From positions 1 through 37,061 of the forward strand of contig NZ_BCYU01000047.1 of assembly GCF_001598355.1 (NCBI RefSeq): a stretch of DNA of 37,061 nucleotides, given 5' to 3'. This document shows, in pieces, positions 17,443 through 24,861 of this stretch. The position numbers and the translations under genes were made by a program. The DNA is from Sphingomonas asaccharolytica NBRC 15499 (GTDB taxonomy: Bacteria > Pseudomonadota > Alphaproteobacteria > Sphingomonadales > Sphingomonadaceae). The notes beneath the pieces were generated by a model. The model made no database searches. It was not told where the DNA came from and worked only from the letters and a program-made list of their open reading frames with translations. Position 1 is the first letter of the stretch; each line of letters opens with the position of its first letter.

Positions 17443-17598
17443 GAACGGCAGACCTTTTCGACACGGGAAGGGGCCGCGGCACGCGCCATGGCCCCTGACC
17501 CTACATAAAGCGGCCGTCACCATAGGGTCGCAACCCGAGCGCGGCAACAGGCGCGCGCGCGTTTCGTCGACGGCCCGCGACGGGACGAAAAGTCGTGC

Positions 17599-17808
17599 CT
17601 ATTTGCTGGCGATGTCGCTGGACTCGACGCGATAGGTTTCGCGGACGAACGTGCGCGCGGCGGTCTGCGTCTTGAACGCATCCTGCAGCACTTCGCTCGA
17701 GACGAGCGGATAGCCCTGCGAATTGAACCGCGTCGTCCGCACGGTCACGCGGAACACGCCCTCCTCGTCTTTGGCCACAAGGAAGGGGCGAACGGGGGTT
17801 CTCGACAT
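17599..17808 (-). CDS. Small conserved-looking hypothetical protein, 69 residues
   Basis: The start at 17808 (MSRTPVRPFLVAKDEEG) has AGGAG seven bases upstream, which decides it over an in-frame start at 17937. The sequence is hydrophilic and strand-rich at first (FRVTVRTTRFNSQGYPLVSSEV) and then helical (LQDAFKTQTAARTFVRETYR). There is no signal peptide or membrane helix, so it is probably cytoplasmic. No function can be given. It lies between a lipoprotein gene and a cold-shock gene on the same strand, but hairpins upstream (17950-17982 and 18016-18045) suggest a separate transcript. Confidence 0.7.
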   Translation of the reverse strand: MSRTPVRPFLVAKDEEGVFRVTVRTTRFNSQGYPLVSSEVLQDAFKTQTAARTFVRETYRVESSDIASK

Positions 17809-17949
17809 GACTATACTCCTGAGGGATCTAGCGGACGCCGGATGCGGGCCCGTGCGATCGATAAACGTCGCGTGAAAATCGCCCGGCCGGCGATGTCGAT
17901 CGCGCCAAGCCCCGAGGACGGCACGGACCGAACGCAACGGAAAACGCTA

Positions 17950-17982
17950 TGCCGCCGGAGCGATAAGATCGCGCCGGCGGCA
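17950..17982 (-). terminator. Stem-loop downstream of the cold-shock gene
   Basis: The hairpin is a 9-bp stem (TGCCGCCGG / CCGGCGGCA), an A-G mismatch, a further 5-bp stem (GCGAT / ATCGC) and a three-base loop. On the minus strand it is followed by TAGCGTTTTCC, a short T-run. It probably ends the cold-shock transcript together with the weaker hairpin at 18016-18045. Confidence 0.5.
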
Positions 17983-18015
17983 CAAGCAGGTAACCTTCGG
18001 GCGGCGCGCAAGACT

Positions 18016-18045
18016 GGCGGGACAGGTTTCAACGACCGTCCCGCC
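18016..18045 (-). terminator. Secondary stem-loop after the cold-shock gene
   Basis: The arms GGCGGGAC and GTCCCGCC extend through a bulged A into GGT/ACC, with a seven-base loop. It lies 26 bases after the cold-shock stop codon. No T-tract follows, so it may protect the mRNA end rather than terminate transcription. The remainder of 17809-18071 shows no convincing reading frame. Confidence 0.35.
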
Positions 18046-18071
18046 GGGGTCATCCGCGCAGCCCGGTCAGG

Positions 18072-18278
18072 TCAGACCGCCTGAAGGTTCACGGCCGACG
18101 ACTTGCCGCGCTGGTCGTTCTCGATGTCGTACGACACGCGCTGATCGGCCTGGAGCGTCGTCATGCCGGCGCGTTCGACGGCGCTGATATGGACGAAGCT
18201 GTCGCTGCCGCCGCCCTCGGGCGAAATGAAGCCATAGCCTTTGTCAGTATTGAAGAATTTTACTTTGCCGATCGGCAT
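18072..18278 (-). CDS. Cold-shock domain protein (CspA family)
   Basis: The 68-residue protein is a single cold-shock domain with both RNA-binding motifs: GKVKFFNTDKGYGFISPE (RNP1, KGYGFI) and SFVHISAVE (RNP2, FVHIS). It binds single-stranded RNA/DNA and acts as an RNA chaperone or antiterminator. An AAAGGGA ribosome binding site precedes the ATG at 18278. It is divergent from ispH; the 238 bases between the two starts must hold both promoters and any cold-shock leader, but no clear box was identified there. Whether it is cold-inducible cannot be told from this sequence alone. Confidence 0.95.
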   Translation of the reverse strand: MPIGKVKFFNTDKGYGFISPEGGGSDSFVHISAVERAGMTTLQADQRVSYDIENDQRGKSSAVNLQAV

Positions 18279-18516
18279 GAGATATCCCTTTCAAGGATAG
18301 TAGATTGTCCGCACGCTCGTGCACGCGGAGCTAGAAGCGAGAAAGGGAAGAGTCGGCTCGGAAGCGTCGGTTTCCGTCGCCTGCGACGATAGCCCTCACT
18401 ATATGGGCGTCGTGGGCGAAAAAAGCAATGATGGGTTTGCCGTGCGGCCATTTCGACAACGGATCGCTCCTCAAACCGCCTTTGCCTCAGCCGAGCAATC
18501 GCGTAGAGCGCCGGCC

Positions 18517-19473
18517 ATGGCTTCCGCCCCGAAAAAAGCTCTCGAGCTGCTGATCGCGGCGCCGCGCGGTTTCTGCGCGGGCGTCGATCGTGCGATCCGC
18601 ATCGTCGAGCTGGCGATCGAGAAATATGGCGCGCCGGTCTATGTCCGGCACGAGATCGTCCACAACAAGTTCGTCGTCGACACCCTGCGAGCCAAGGGCG
18701 CCATCTTCGTCGAGGAACTCGACGAGGTTCCCGATGGCGTCCCCGTGGTATTCAGCGCGCATGGCGTGCCCAAGGCGGTGCCGGCCAAGGCGGCCGAGCG
18801 CGGCCTGTCCTATCTCGACGCGACCTGCCCGCTGGTCAGCAAGGTGCACCGCCAGGCCGAGCGGCTGGTCGCCTCGGGCCGGCACATCGTGTTCATCGGC
18901 CATGCCGGCCATCCCGAAGTGATCGGCACGTTCGGCCAGGTGCCCGAAGGATCGATGACGCTGATCGAGACGGTCGCCGATGTGGCGACGTTCGAGCCGC
19001 GCGATACCGGGACCTTGTCGTTCCTGACCCAGACGACCTTGTCGGTCGACGACACTGCCGAAGTGGTCGCCGCGCTCCAGGCCAAATTTCCGGCGATCCT
19101 GGCGCCGCGCGGCGAGGATATCTGTTACGCGACCTCCAACCGCCAGGCCGCGATCAAGGCGATCGCCAATGCGTGCGATGCGGTGTTGGTGCTCGGCGCG
19201 CCCAATTCGTCCAACTCGTTGCGGCTCGTCGAGGTGGCGGAGCGCCAGGGCATTCCCGCTCGGCTGGTCCAGCGCGCGAGCGATTTCGATTGGGTATTTC
19301 TCGACGGCATCCGCACGTTGGGCATCACCGCCGGCGCGTCGGCACCCGAGCAATTGGTGCGCGAACTGATCGATCGGCTCGCCGAACGCTTCGATATAAC
19401 CGAGCGCGAAGTCGAGACGACGCAGGAGACGATCTCGTTCAAGCTCCCGCGCGGGCTAGAGGCGGCTGCGTGA
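18517..19473 (+). CDS. ispH: 4-hydroxy-3-methylbut-2-enyl diphosphate reductase
   Basis: IspH (LytB) is the last enzyme of the MEP isoprenoid pathway; it reduces HMBPP to IPP and DMAPP using a 4Fe-4S cluster. The 318-residue protein has the three cluster cysteines in [10 protein letters not shown] (Cys20), [12 protein letters not shown] (Cys104) and [10 protein letters not shown] (Cys203). It also has conserved His-containing segments [18 protein letters not shown] and [11 protein letters not shown], and [10 protein letters not shown]. The ATG at 18517 (MASAPKK) gives the family N-terminus; the upstream open frame from 18319 is not family-like. thrB and rnhA follow on the same strand, an arrangement widespread in alphaproteobacteria. 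A family A repeat separates ispH from thrB. Confidence 0.96.
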   Translation: MASAPKKALELLIAAPRGFCAGVDRAIRIVELAIEKYGAPVYVRHEIVHNKFVVDTLRAKGAIFVEELDEVPDGVPVVFSAHGVPKAVPAKAAERGLSYLDATCPLVSKVHRQAERLVASGRHIVFIGHAGHPEVIGTFGQVPEGSMTLIETVADVATFEPRDTGTLSFLTQTTLSVDDTAEVVAALQAKFPAILAPRGEDICYATSNRQAAIKAIANACDAVLVLGAPNSSNSLRLVEVAERQGIPARLVQRASDFDWVFLDGIRTLGITAGASAPEQLVRELIDRLAERFDITEREVETTQETISFKLPRGLEAAA

Positions 19474-19481
19474 CCGTCACC

Positions 19482-19552
19482 GTCACCCCAGCGAAAGCTG
19501 GGGTCTCTGGCAGTATTTCCTTCGGCACGATGCCAGCTTTCGCTGGCATGAC
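19482..19552. repeat. Family A palindromic repeat between ispH and thrB
   Basis: The left arm, GTCACCCCAGCGAAAGCTGG (19482-19501), and the right arm around 19531-19552 (TGCCAGCTTTCGCTGGCATG then AC) are inverted copies with a few mismatches, separated by about 27 bases. This is the same element as the one embedded in rnr at 2991-3066. Here it fills most of the ispH-thrB gap (19474-19560), leaving the thrB ATG at 19561 a few bases after it. Confidence 0.85.
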
Positions 19553-19560
19553 GGCGTAGG

Positions 19561-20529
19561 ATGGCAGTCTACACGCACGTTTCCGCCGAGGCGCTGGAGG
19601 AATTCCTCCTGCGCTACGATGTCGGCGAACTCGTCTCGGCAAAAGGCATCGCCGAGGGTGTCGAGAATTCCAACTATCTGGTCGACACGACCAACGGCCG
19701 CTTCATCCTGACGCTCTACGAAAAGCGCGTCGAGGCCGGTGACCTGCCCTATTTCATGGCGTTGCTCGATCATCTCGCCGATCGCGGCAACCCGGTGCCG
19801 CCGGCGATCAAGGACCGCGGTGGCGAAGCGCTGCAGACGCTCGAAGGGCGCCCCGCCTGCTTGATCAGGTTCTTGCCCGGCGTTTCGGTCAGCCATCCGA
19901 CTGCGGCGCAGGCCGAGGCGGCGGGCGCGGCGATGGGGCGGATGCATGCCAGCCTGACCGAGTTTGCCCAGGTCCGCGACAATTCGATGGGCGTGCGCAC
20001 CTGGCAGCCTTTGTTCGATCGCTGCGGCCGATCGCTCGACGACATGGCGGCCAATCTCCATGCCGAGGCCGGCGCCATGGTCGATCGCGTCGTGAGCGGC
20101 TGGCAAGGCGGCCATTTTCCGCAAGGCACGATACACGCCGATTTGTTCCCCGATAACGTCCTGATGCGGGGCAGTGACGTGACCGGACTGATCGACTTCT
20201 ATTTCGCGTGCAGCGATGCGCGCATTTACGACCTCGCGATCATGCACACCGCCTGGTCGTTCGACGCCAGTGGGGCCACACATCATCCCGCGATCGGTGA
20301 GGCGCTGATCCGTGGCTATCACCGCACGCTGCCGCTGAGCGACGAGGAACGTGCGGCGCTGCCCGATTTTGCCGCCGGAGCCTGCATCCGCTTCTTCCTA
20401 AGCCGCGCCTGGGACTGGCTGAACACGCCGGCCGATGCGATGGTGACGCGCAAAGATCCGCTCGCTTACTGGCGGCGGCTCAAGATCTACGATCCCGGTT
20501 TCGTACGCGATTTCAAGTCGCTGGCATGA
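19561..20529 (+). CDS. thrB: Homoserine kinase, APH-fold type
   Basis: This homoserine kinase phosphorylates L-homoserine in the threonine pathway. It belongs to the aminoglycoside-phosphotransferase-like (ThrB2) family, not the GHMP kinases. The 322-residue protein starts [16 protein letters not shown], with [15 protein letters not shown] as glycine-rich/ATP-binding region and the catalytic loop HADLFPDNV (residues 192-200). The metal-binding Asp is in LIDFYFAC (Asp212). The length is normal. It overlaps rnhA by four bases (ATGA). No obvious ribosome binding site precedes the ATG, because the family A repeat occupies the upstream gap; translation may depend on what the repeat left behind. 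Confidence 0.95.
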   Translation: MAVYTHVSAEALEEFLLRYDVGELVSAKGIAEGVENSNYLVDTTNGRFILTLYEKRVEAGDLPYFMALLDHLADRGNPVPPAIKDRGGEALQTLEGRPACLIRFLPGVSVSHPTAAQAEAAGAAMGRMHASLTEFAQVRDNSMGVRTWQPLFDRCGRSLDDMAANLHAEAGAMVDRVVSGWQGGHFPQGTIHADLFPDNVLMRGSDVTGLIDFYFACSDARIYDLAIMHTAWSFDASGATHHPAIGEALIRGYHRTLPLSDEERAALPDFAAGACIRFFLSRAWDWLNTPADAMVTRKDPLAYWRRLKIYDPGFVRDFKSLA

Positions 20530-20975
20530 CCGAATTGTCGCATGTCGAAATCGCCACCGATGGCGCGTGCAAGGGCAATCCCGGACCGGGCGGCTGGGGC
20601 GTGCTGATCCGCATGGGTGCCCGTGAAAAGGAATTGTCGGGCGGCGAGAAGCTGACCACCAACAATCGCATGGAACTAATGGCGGCCATCGAGGGCCTCA
20701 ATGCGCTCAAGCGCCCGTGTCGCGTGACGCTGTCGACCGACAGCCGCTACGTGATGGACGGGCTGACCAAGTGGATCCACGGCTGGCGCAAGAACGGCTG
20801 GAAGACTTCCGATAAGAAGCCGGTCAAGAACGCTGATCTATGGCAGGCGCTGATCGACGCCGCCGCGCCCCACCGCGTCGAATGGGTGTGGGTCAAGGGT
20901 CATGCCGGGCACCCCGACAATGAGCGCGCCGACAAGCTGGCGAGCGACGCTGCTTACGCCGCCGCGAAAGGGTAG
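20526..20975 (+). CDS. rnhA: Ribonuclease HI
   Basis: RNase HI cuts the RNA strand of RNA-DNA hybrids (R-loops, primers). The 149-residue protein has all catalytic residues in place: Asp12 in [16 protein letters not shown], Glu50 in NNRMELMAA, Asp72 in [10 protein letters not shown], and Asp136 in NERADKLA, plus His126 in [10 protein letters not shown]. The basic handle region [21 protein letters not shown] is present, so it is the full handle-containing type. The start overlaps the thrB stop (ATGA), so the two are co-translated. A small stem-loop and the convergent YegP-like gene follow. Confidence 0.97.
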   Translation: MTELSHVEIATDGACKGNPGPGGWGVLIRMGAREKELSGGEKLTTNNRMELMAAIEGLNALKRPCRVTLSTDSRYVMDGLTKWIHGWRKNGWKTSDKKPVKNADLWQALIDAAAPHRVEWVWVKGHAGHPDNERADKLASDAAYAAAKG

Positions 20976-20980
20976 CGCCA

Positions 20981-20997
20981 GTTCAGCGGAGCTGAAC
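20981..20997. terminator. Small stem-loop between convergent rnhA and YegP-like gene
   Basis: A perfect 7-bp stem, GTTCAGC / GCTGAAC, with a GGA loop lies five bases after the rnhA stop and 12 bases beyond the stop of the convergent 58-residue gene. It could end transcripts from both sides. No T-tract is seen, so the call is tentative. Confidence 0.35.
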
Positions 20998-21009
20998 CGC
21001 CACCCGAAA

Positions 21010-21186
21010 TCAGCTATTGTCTTCGACCTCGGCGCCCGGACCATTGGTCTTGATCGAGTCGATGGCGTTCTTGGCCGAATCCTTGCTCGAATAGCCCTCG
21101 GTAGAGAACATCACTTCGCTGTTATATTTGAAGCGCACGCGGAACTCGCCAGCCTTGTCCTTATAGATTTCGAACTTGTGCGCCAT
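21010..21186 (-). CDS. YegP/DUF1508-type small protein, 58 residues
   Basis: A short gene read directly from the minus strand: MAHKFEIYKDKAGEFRVRFK, then a YNSEVMFSTEGYSSKDSAKN block, ending AEVEDNS. It matches the DUF1508/YegP pattern: a FEIYKDKAGEFRVRF strand pair, then a GY.SK..A.NAI...K motif at residues about 31-46. Such proteins are small dimeric or tandem-repeat folds of unclear function, sometimes upregulated under stress. A GGAGGAGG ribosome binding site lies about six bases before the ATG at 21186, strongly supporting it. It is convergent with rnhA; the DadA-like gene (start 22321, stop 21239) lies upstream on the same strand. Confidence 0.88.
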   Translation of the reverse strand: MAHKFEIYKDKAGEFRVRFKYNSEVMFSTEGYSSKDSAKNAIDSIKTNGPGAEVEDNS

Positions 21187-21238
21187 GCGGCCCTCCTCCG
21201 TGTGATTAACGCAGGTTAGCGGCGCCCGGCACGCCGCG

Positions 21239-22321
21239 CTAGCGGAACCGCGCGGGGTTGTAACGATCCCGGTCTATTTCCGCGACGAGCGGATCGGGCG
21301 TGGTGCCGAGCAGCAGCGATGCCGCGACCAGGGATGCTGCCGGCGCGGTCTGGATGCCGAAGCCGCCCTGCCCCGCGCACCAGAAAAAGCCGGGCATGTG
21401 ATTGTCGAACCCGTAGACCGGCAGGCGATCGGGCGCGAAGCTGCGCAAACCGGCCCAGCTGCGTTCGACCCGCTCGATCCTCCAGTCGACCACCTGTTCC
21501 AGCCGGTCGATCGCGATCGCGATGTCGATCTCCTCGGGCTGAACGTCGCCGGGCTCGCTCGGCACCTCGTCATGCGGACTCAACCATAGCCGCCCACCCG
21601 ATTCCGGTTTGAAATAGAAATCCCCGCCGATATGCGCGACGTGCGGCGCATCGTCCGGCACCGGCGGATCGACGCGGAGCTGGACAAGCGCGCGACGCAG
21701 CGGCTGGATGCCGATCGGCGCGACCCCGGCGATCGCGGCAACCTGATCGACCCAGGCACCGGCGGCATCGACCAGGATCTTGGCGGCGAACGGGCCGGCC
21801 TTCGTCTCGAGCTGCCACGCATCGCCACTCCGCAACGCCGCAGTCAGCCTAGCGTCGAGCACCAATTCGGCCCCCGCCTTCTTCGCGCGCGACAGTGCGG
21901 CGGCGTGGAGCCCGGCGACGTCGATATAGGCGCAGCTCGGCTCCCACACCGCGAGAGTCCAGTCGGGGCGCAGGCCGGGAATGCGGTCGCGTGGATCGAC
22001 CAAGGTCAGGTCGACGCCGGTGCCGGCGAATTCGGCCAGCATCGCGTCGATCTGGTCGCGTTCCTCTTCGCGGCCGATGTGCAGCCCGCCCAACGGCTGG
22101 AGGAACCCGCCGGCGTCGAGCATCGCGCGTGACGCCGCGGTCAGCGGCTGAATCGCCGGACCGCCATAGGTCTCTTCCCAGAAGGCCGCGGATCGTCCGG
22201 TGGCGTGATAGCCGGCGACATCCTCGGCTTCGAGGATCAGCACGCTGGCATGGGGCGCGACCTCGGCCGCGAGCGCGGCGCCGGCGATCCCGGCGCCGAT
22301 GATGGCGATGTCGTACGTCAT
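21239..22321 (-). CDS. FAD-dependent oxidoreductase, DadA/glycine-oxidase-like
   Basis: The 360-residue DAO-fold flavoprotein begins with the dinucleotide motif IAIIGAGIAGAALA and VLILEAEDVAGYHATGRSAA (the ARG(H/Y)STGRSAA-type FAD segment). Near the C-terminus it has GFDNHMPGFFWCAGQGGFGIQ, typical of D-amino-acid dehydrogenase/glycine oxidase relatives. The substrate could be a D-amino acid, a secondary amine or a hydroxyacid; it cannot be decided. It is cytoplasmic, with no signal peptide. The gene begins on an ATGA overlap with the hydrolase at 22318-23262, so the two form an operon. Confidence 0.88.
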   Translation of the reverse strand: MTYDIAIIGAGIAGAALAAEVAPHASVLILEAEDVAGYHATGRSAAFWEETYGGPAIQPLTAASRAMLDAGGFLQPLGGLHIGREEERDQIDAMLAEFAGTGVDLTLVDPRDRIPGLRPDWTLAVWEPSCAYIDVAGLHAAALSRAKKAGAELVLDARLTAALRSGDAWQLETKAGPFAAKILVDAAGAWVDQVAAIAGVAPIGIQPLRRALVQLRVDPPVPDDAPHVAHIGGDFYFKPESGGRLWLSPHDEVPSEPGDVQPEEIDIAIAIDRLEQVVDWRIERVERSWAGLRSFAPDRLPVYGFDNHMPGFFWCAGQGGFGIQTAPAASLVAASLLLGTTPDPLVAEIDRDRYNPARFR

Positions 22322-23262
22322 TGCTGCGCTCGTGCCGAAAGGAAGATGTCGATTTCCCCCAAGGCGCGATTGCGGACCGGGTCAACCTCGCGCAGGATTT
22401 CGTGCGCGCTTTCGTTGCCGAAGCGCACGAGCCGGGCATCGGGCAGCAACCCCGCGACTTTGATCGCATCGGCCGCGCGGACCAGTTTGTCGGCTTCGGC
22501 GACCAGCATAAGCACCGGCGTCCTGACCAGCTTCACGCGCCGGCTGACACGCAGCCGCCGAGTCGATTCGAACGCGCGTACGACCCAGCGCCAGCTCGGC
22601 GGACCCAATTTGATCTCCGGCTTCTGGTCCCACCACCACGGCTCGTCCGAATATCGATCGGGATCGTGGGTGAGCAGCGACAGCCGCGAATCGGTGGTGC
22701 CGGGCTTCTCGTTCGACTTCCAGGCGCGGCGCTGGGGATTGCCGAGTTTCATGGCGATCTCGGCGATTCGCTCGCCAAACCCGGCGCTGATCGGCGCGTG
22801 CAGCCCCATCATCGGCGCGATCAGCACTGCCGCATCAGGCTCGGCCAGCACCTTGGCCAGCGCACGGCAGACCAGATGTCCGCCCATCGAATGCCCCATG
22901 GCGACATGCGGCCCCGGCGTTGCGGCAGCCCACTCTTTCCAGAACGCGCCATAATCAGCGAGATAGGTCCCGAACCGGTCGATATCGCCGACATGGGGAT
23001 CATCGGTCAGCCGTCCCGATCCGCCCTGGCCGCGCCAGTCGAACGACGTGATCGTCCAGCCTTGGTCATGCCAGTGATGGAAGGTCTCGAGATATTTCTC
23101 GAAGATGTCGCCGCGGCCACCCTGGAACAGGATCGATCCGCGCGGCGCGGGCGCAGCGGACGGCCAGTCGAAGCGGCGCAATTGCCAGCCGTCGGGGGCA
23201 GTCCAGAACGATATCGAGCTGCCGTCGGGATAGGTCCGGCGCGCGGTTTCGGAAGATACCAT
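22318..23262 (-). CDS. Alpha/beta hydrolase (monoglyceride lipase / lysophospholipase-like)
   Basis: The 314-residue serine hydrolase has the oxyanion region ILFQGGRGDIFEKYLE, TSFDWRGQGGSGR (about residues 73-85) and the nucleophile elbow GHSMGGHL with Ser125. An Asp segment (MLVAEADKLV) and a His in NESAHEILRE complete the likely triad. The HGxxEHSxRY/DxRGHGxS-like pattern places it with PldB/monoacylglycerol-lipase-like enzymes. It has no signal peptide, so it is probably cytoplasmic or peripherally membrane-bound. It is translationally coupled to the DadA-like oxidoreductase and is divergent from cpaA, with 49 bases between starts, so their promoters must overlap or sit inside the genes. 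Confidence 0.87.
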   Translation of the reverse strand: MVSSETARRTYPDGSSISFWTAPDGWQLRRFDWPSAAPAPRGSILFQGGRGDIFEKYLETFHHWHDQGWTITSFDWRGQGGSGRLTDDPHVGDIDRFGTYLADYGAFWKEWAAATPGPHVAMGHSMGGHLVCRALAKVLAEPDAAVLIAPMMGLHAPISAGFGERIAEIAMKLGNPQRRAWKSNEKPGTTDSRLSLLTHDPDRYSDEPWWWDQKPEIKLGPPSWRWVVRAFESTRRLRVSRRVKLVRTPVLMLVAEADKLVRAADAIKVAGLLPDARLVRFGNESAHEILREVDPVRNRALGEIDIFLSARAQQ

Positions 23263-23311
23263 CCGCGCTGGTTACTTTTTAGAAAGCCATGCCGTCTAGG
23301 TCTGTGTTCCG

Positions 23312-23782
23312 ATGGGCTGGGGAATTCTGTCTTATGTGCTCGGGGGAGCACTCGTTCTGATCCTGCTTTCGGCGGGCATCGAGGATGCGCGTACCCGAGA
23401 GATCGCCAATTGGAAGAACGCCGCGATCGCGCTGATGGCACCTGCCTGGTGGTGGCTACAAGGCTATGGCTGGGCCGATATGGCGTGGCAAGTCGGCATC
23501 GCGGTCGGCGTGTTCGCGCTGTTCGTCGGGGCTTTCCATTTCGGCTGGATGGGCGGCGGCGACGTCAAGATGATCGGCGCGCTCGCATTGTGGCTGCCCG
23601 GCCCAACTCTCCTCTTCATGCTGCTGGTCATGTCGATCATCGGCGGTGTGCTGACGCTGATCATGATGTTCGACCATTGGCGCCGTAAAGCGCCGGGTGC
23701 TGTCGAGACGCCGTACGGCGTCGCGATCGCGATGGCATCGATAGTCGCGCTCGGTGAACCGATATTTAACCACTTTGCGTAG
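23312..23782 (+). CDS. cpaA: Prepilin peptidase (A24 family) of a tad/cpa pilus
   Basis: CpaA (TadV) cleaves the leader of Flp-type prepilins at the inner membrane. The 156-residue protein lacks the methyltransferase domain found in PilD and has about five membrane helices. Both catalytic aspartates are present: Asp25 in GIEDARTREIANW and Asp84 in WMGGGDVKMIGALALW, the GxGD signature. It is the first gene of the cluster, 50 bases before cpaB, and is divergent from the hydrolase gene. No Flp pilin gene (cpaG/flp) is found upstream or downstream in the window, so its substrate must be encoded elsewhere. Confidence 0.92.
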   Translation: MGWGILSYVLGGALVLILLSAGIEDARTREIANWKNAAIALMAPAWWWLQGYGWADMAWQVGIAVGVFALFVGAFHFGWMGGGDVKMIGALALWLPGPTLLFMLLVMSIIGGVLTLIMMFDHWRRKAPGAVETPYGVAIAMASIVALGEPIFNHFA

Positions 23783-23832
23783 ATTAACGGCGATCAGACC
23801 GAGATCATCGCCACAACGGGGCACGAAGCGTC

Positions 23833-24861
23833 ATGGATAGTCGGAAGATCATTTTGCTGGTGGGCGCGCTCTTCGTCGCCGCCATCACCGCGTTCATGGC
23901 GCGCAGCCTGATCGCCGGATCGAGCTCCCCGGTGGCCTCGGCCCAGGCACCCATCGCGCCGGTTCAGACCGGCACGGAGGTTCTCGTCGCGACCAAGGCG
24001 CTGCCGATGGGCACGATCCTGGATGCGACCAGCTTCAAGTTCCAGCCTTGGCCGAAAGAGCTGGTCGAGAACGCCTATTACATCCGCAAGGACGGATTCG
24101 ATCCCAAGAGCTTGCAGGGCACGGTCGTGCGCTCGGTGATCACCGCAGGCTCGCCGCTGACCCAGGGGTCGCTGGTCAAGCCCGGTGACCGCGGATTCCT
24201 CGCCGCGGCGCTGACCCCGGGCATGCGCGCGGTTACCTTTCCGGTCCGCAACGAGAATTCGGTCGCCGGCTTCGTGTTTCCAGGCGACCGTGTCGACCTG
24301 ACGCTGTCCCAGACCGTCGCCGGCGGCGGCGATGGTCCGCCACTCAAGGTGGCCGAGACGATCATGAAGAACCTCCGCGTGCTAGCGACCGACCAGCGCA
24401 CGACCAGCGATGTCGACGATCAGGGCAAGACCGTGGTCCGCAACATCTCGATGGTGACGATCGAGGCGACTCCGGCAATCGCTGAGAAGATTTCGGTGGC
24501 ACGCACTTTGGGTGACCTGTCGCTGGTGCTGCGTCCGCTCGCCGACTCGGCATCCGAGCTCGATCAGGCGATCGCCGATGGATCGGTGAAGGTGCCCGAC
24601 GGCAAGGATCCGAAGGCCGAAAAGGCAATGCTCGCAACTGCCGAGACACAGCCGATGGCAGGCAAGACCACCTTCGCCACCGGTGCCGATGTGTCGCGCT
24701 TTCAGCGCCGTACCGTGCCAGGCAAGAGTGCGGAAACGACGCCAGCTGGCGGCGCTGCGGGCGTTCCGGGCGGCGCCGCGGCCAATACCGGTCCCACGGT
24801 GCGTATCGTCCGCGGGAACAACGTGACCGAGGTACCGCTCGGTCGTGGGGGGAACAAGTGA
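23833..24861 (+). CDS. cpaB: Flp pilus assembly protein CpaB (RcpC)
   Basis: The 342-residue protein is anchored by an N-terminal membrane helix (RKIILLVGALFVAAITAFMA) and carries a SAF domain (VLVATKALPMGTILDATSF, about residues 51-70). The CpaB/RcpC domain follows, including RAVTFPVRNENSVAGFVFPG and DRVDLTLSQTV. The C-terminal tail is rich in Ala, Gly and Thr and is probably disordered. CpaB is a periplasmic partner of the CpaC secretin. Its stop (TGA) shares a base with the ATG of cpaC, so translation is coupled. Confidence 0.93.
   Translation: MDSRKIILLVGALFVAAITAFMARSLIAGSSSPVASAQAPIAPVQTGTEVLVATKALPMGTILDATSFKFQPWPKELVENAYYIRKDGFDPKSLQGTVVRSVITAGSPLTQGSLVKPGDRGFLAAALTPGMRAVTFPVRNENSVAGFVFPGDRVDLTLSQTVAGGGDGPPLKVAETIMKNLRVLATDQRTTSDVDDQGKTVVRNISMVTIEATPAIAEKISVARTLGDLSLVLRPLADSASELDQAIADGSVKVPDGKDPKAEKAMLATAETQPMAGKTTFATGADVSRFQRRTVPGKSAETTPAGGAAGVPGGAAANTGPTVRIVRGNNVTEVPLGRGGNK

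Noticed and set aside
18279..18516. Upstream part of the ispH frame (from 18319) as coding
   Set aside because: It lacks family similarity and a ribosome binding site; this interval is best seen as the divergent promoter region of the cold-shock gene and ispH.
22321..23688. 455-codon open frame opposite to the alpha/beta hydrolase and out of frame in cpaA
   Set aside because: It spans two oppositely directed real genes and shows no coherent domain.
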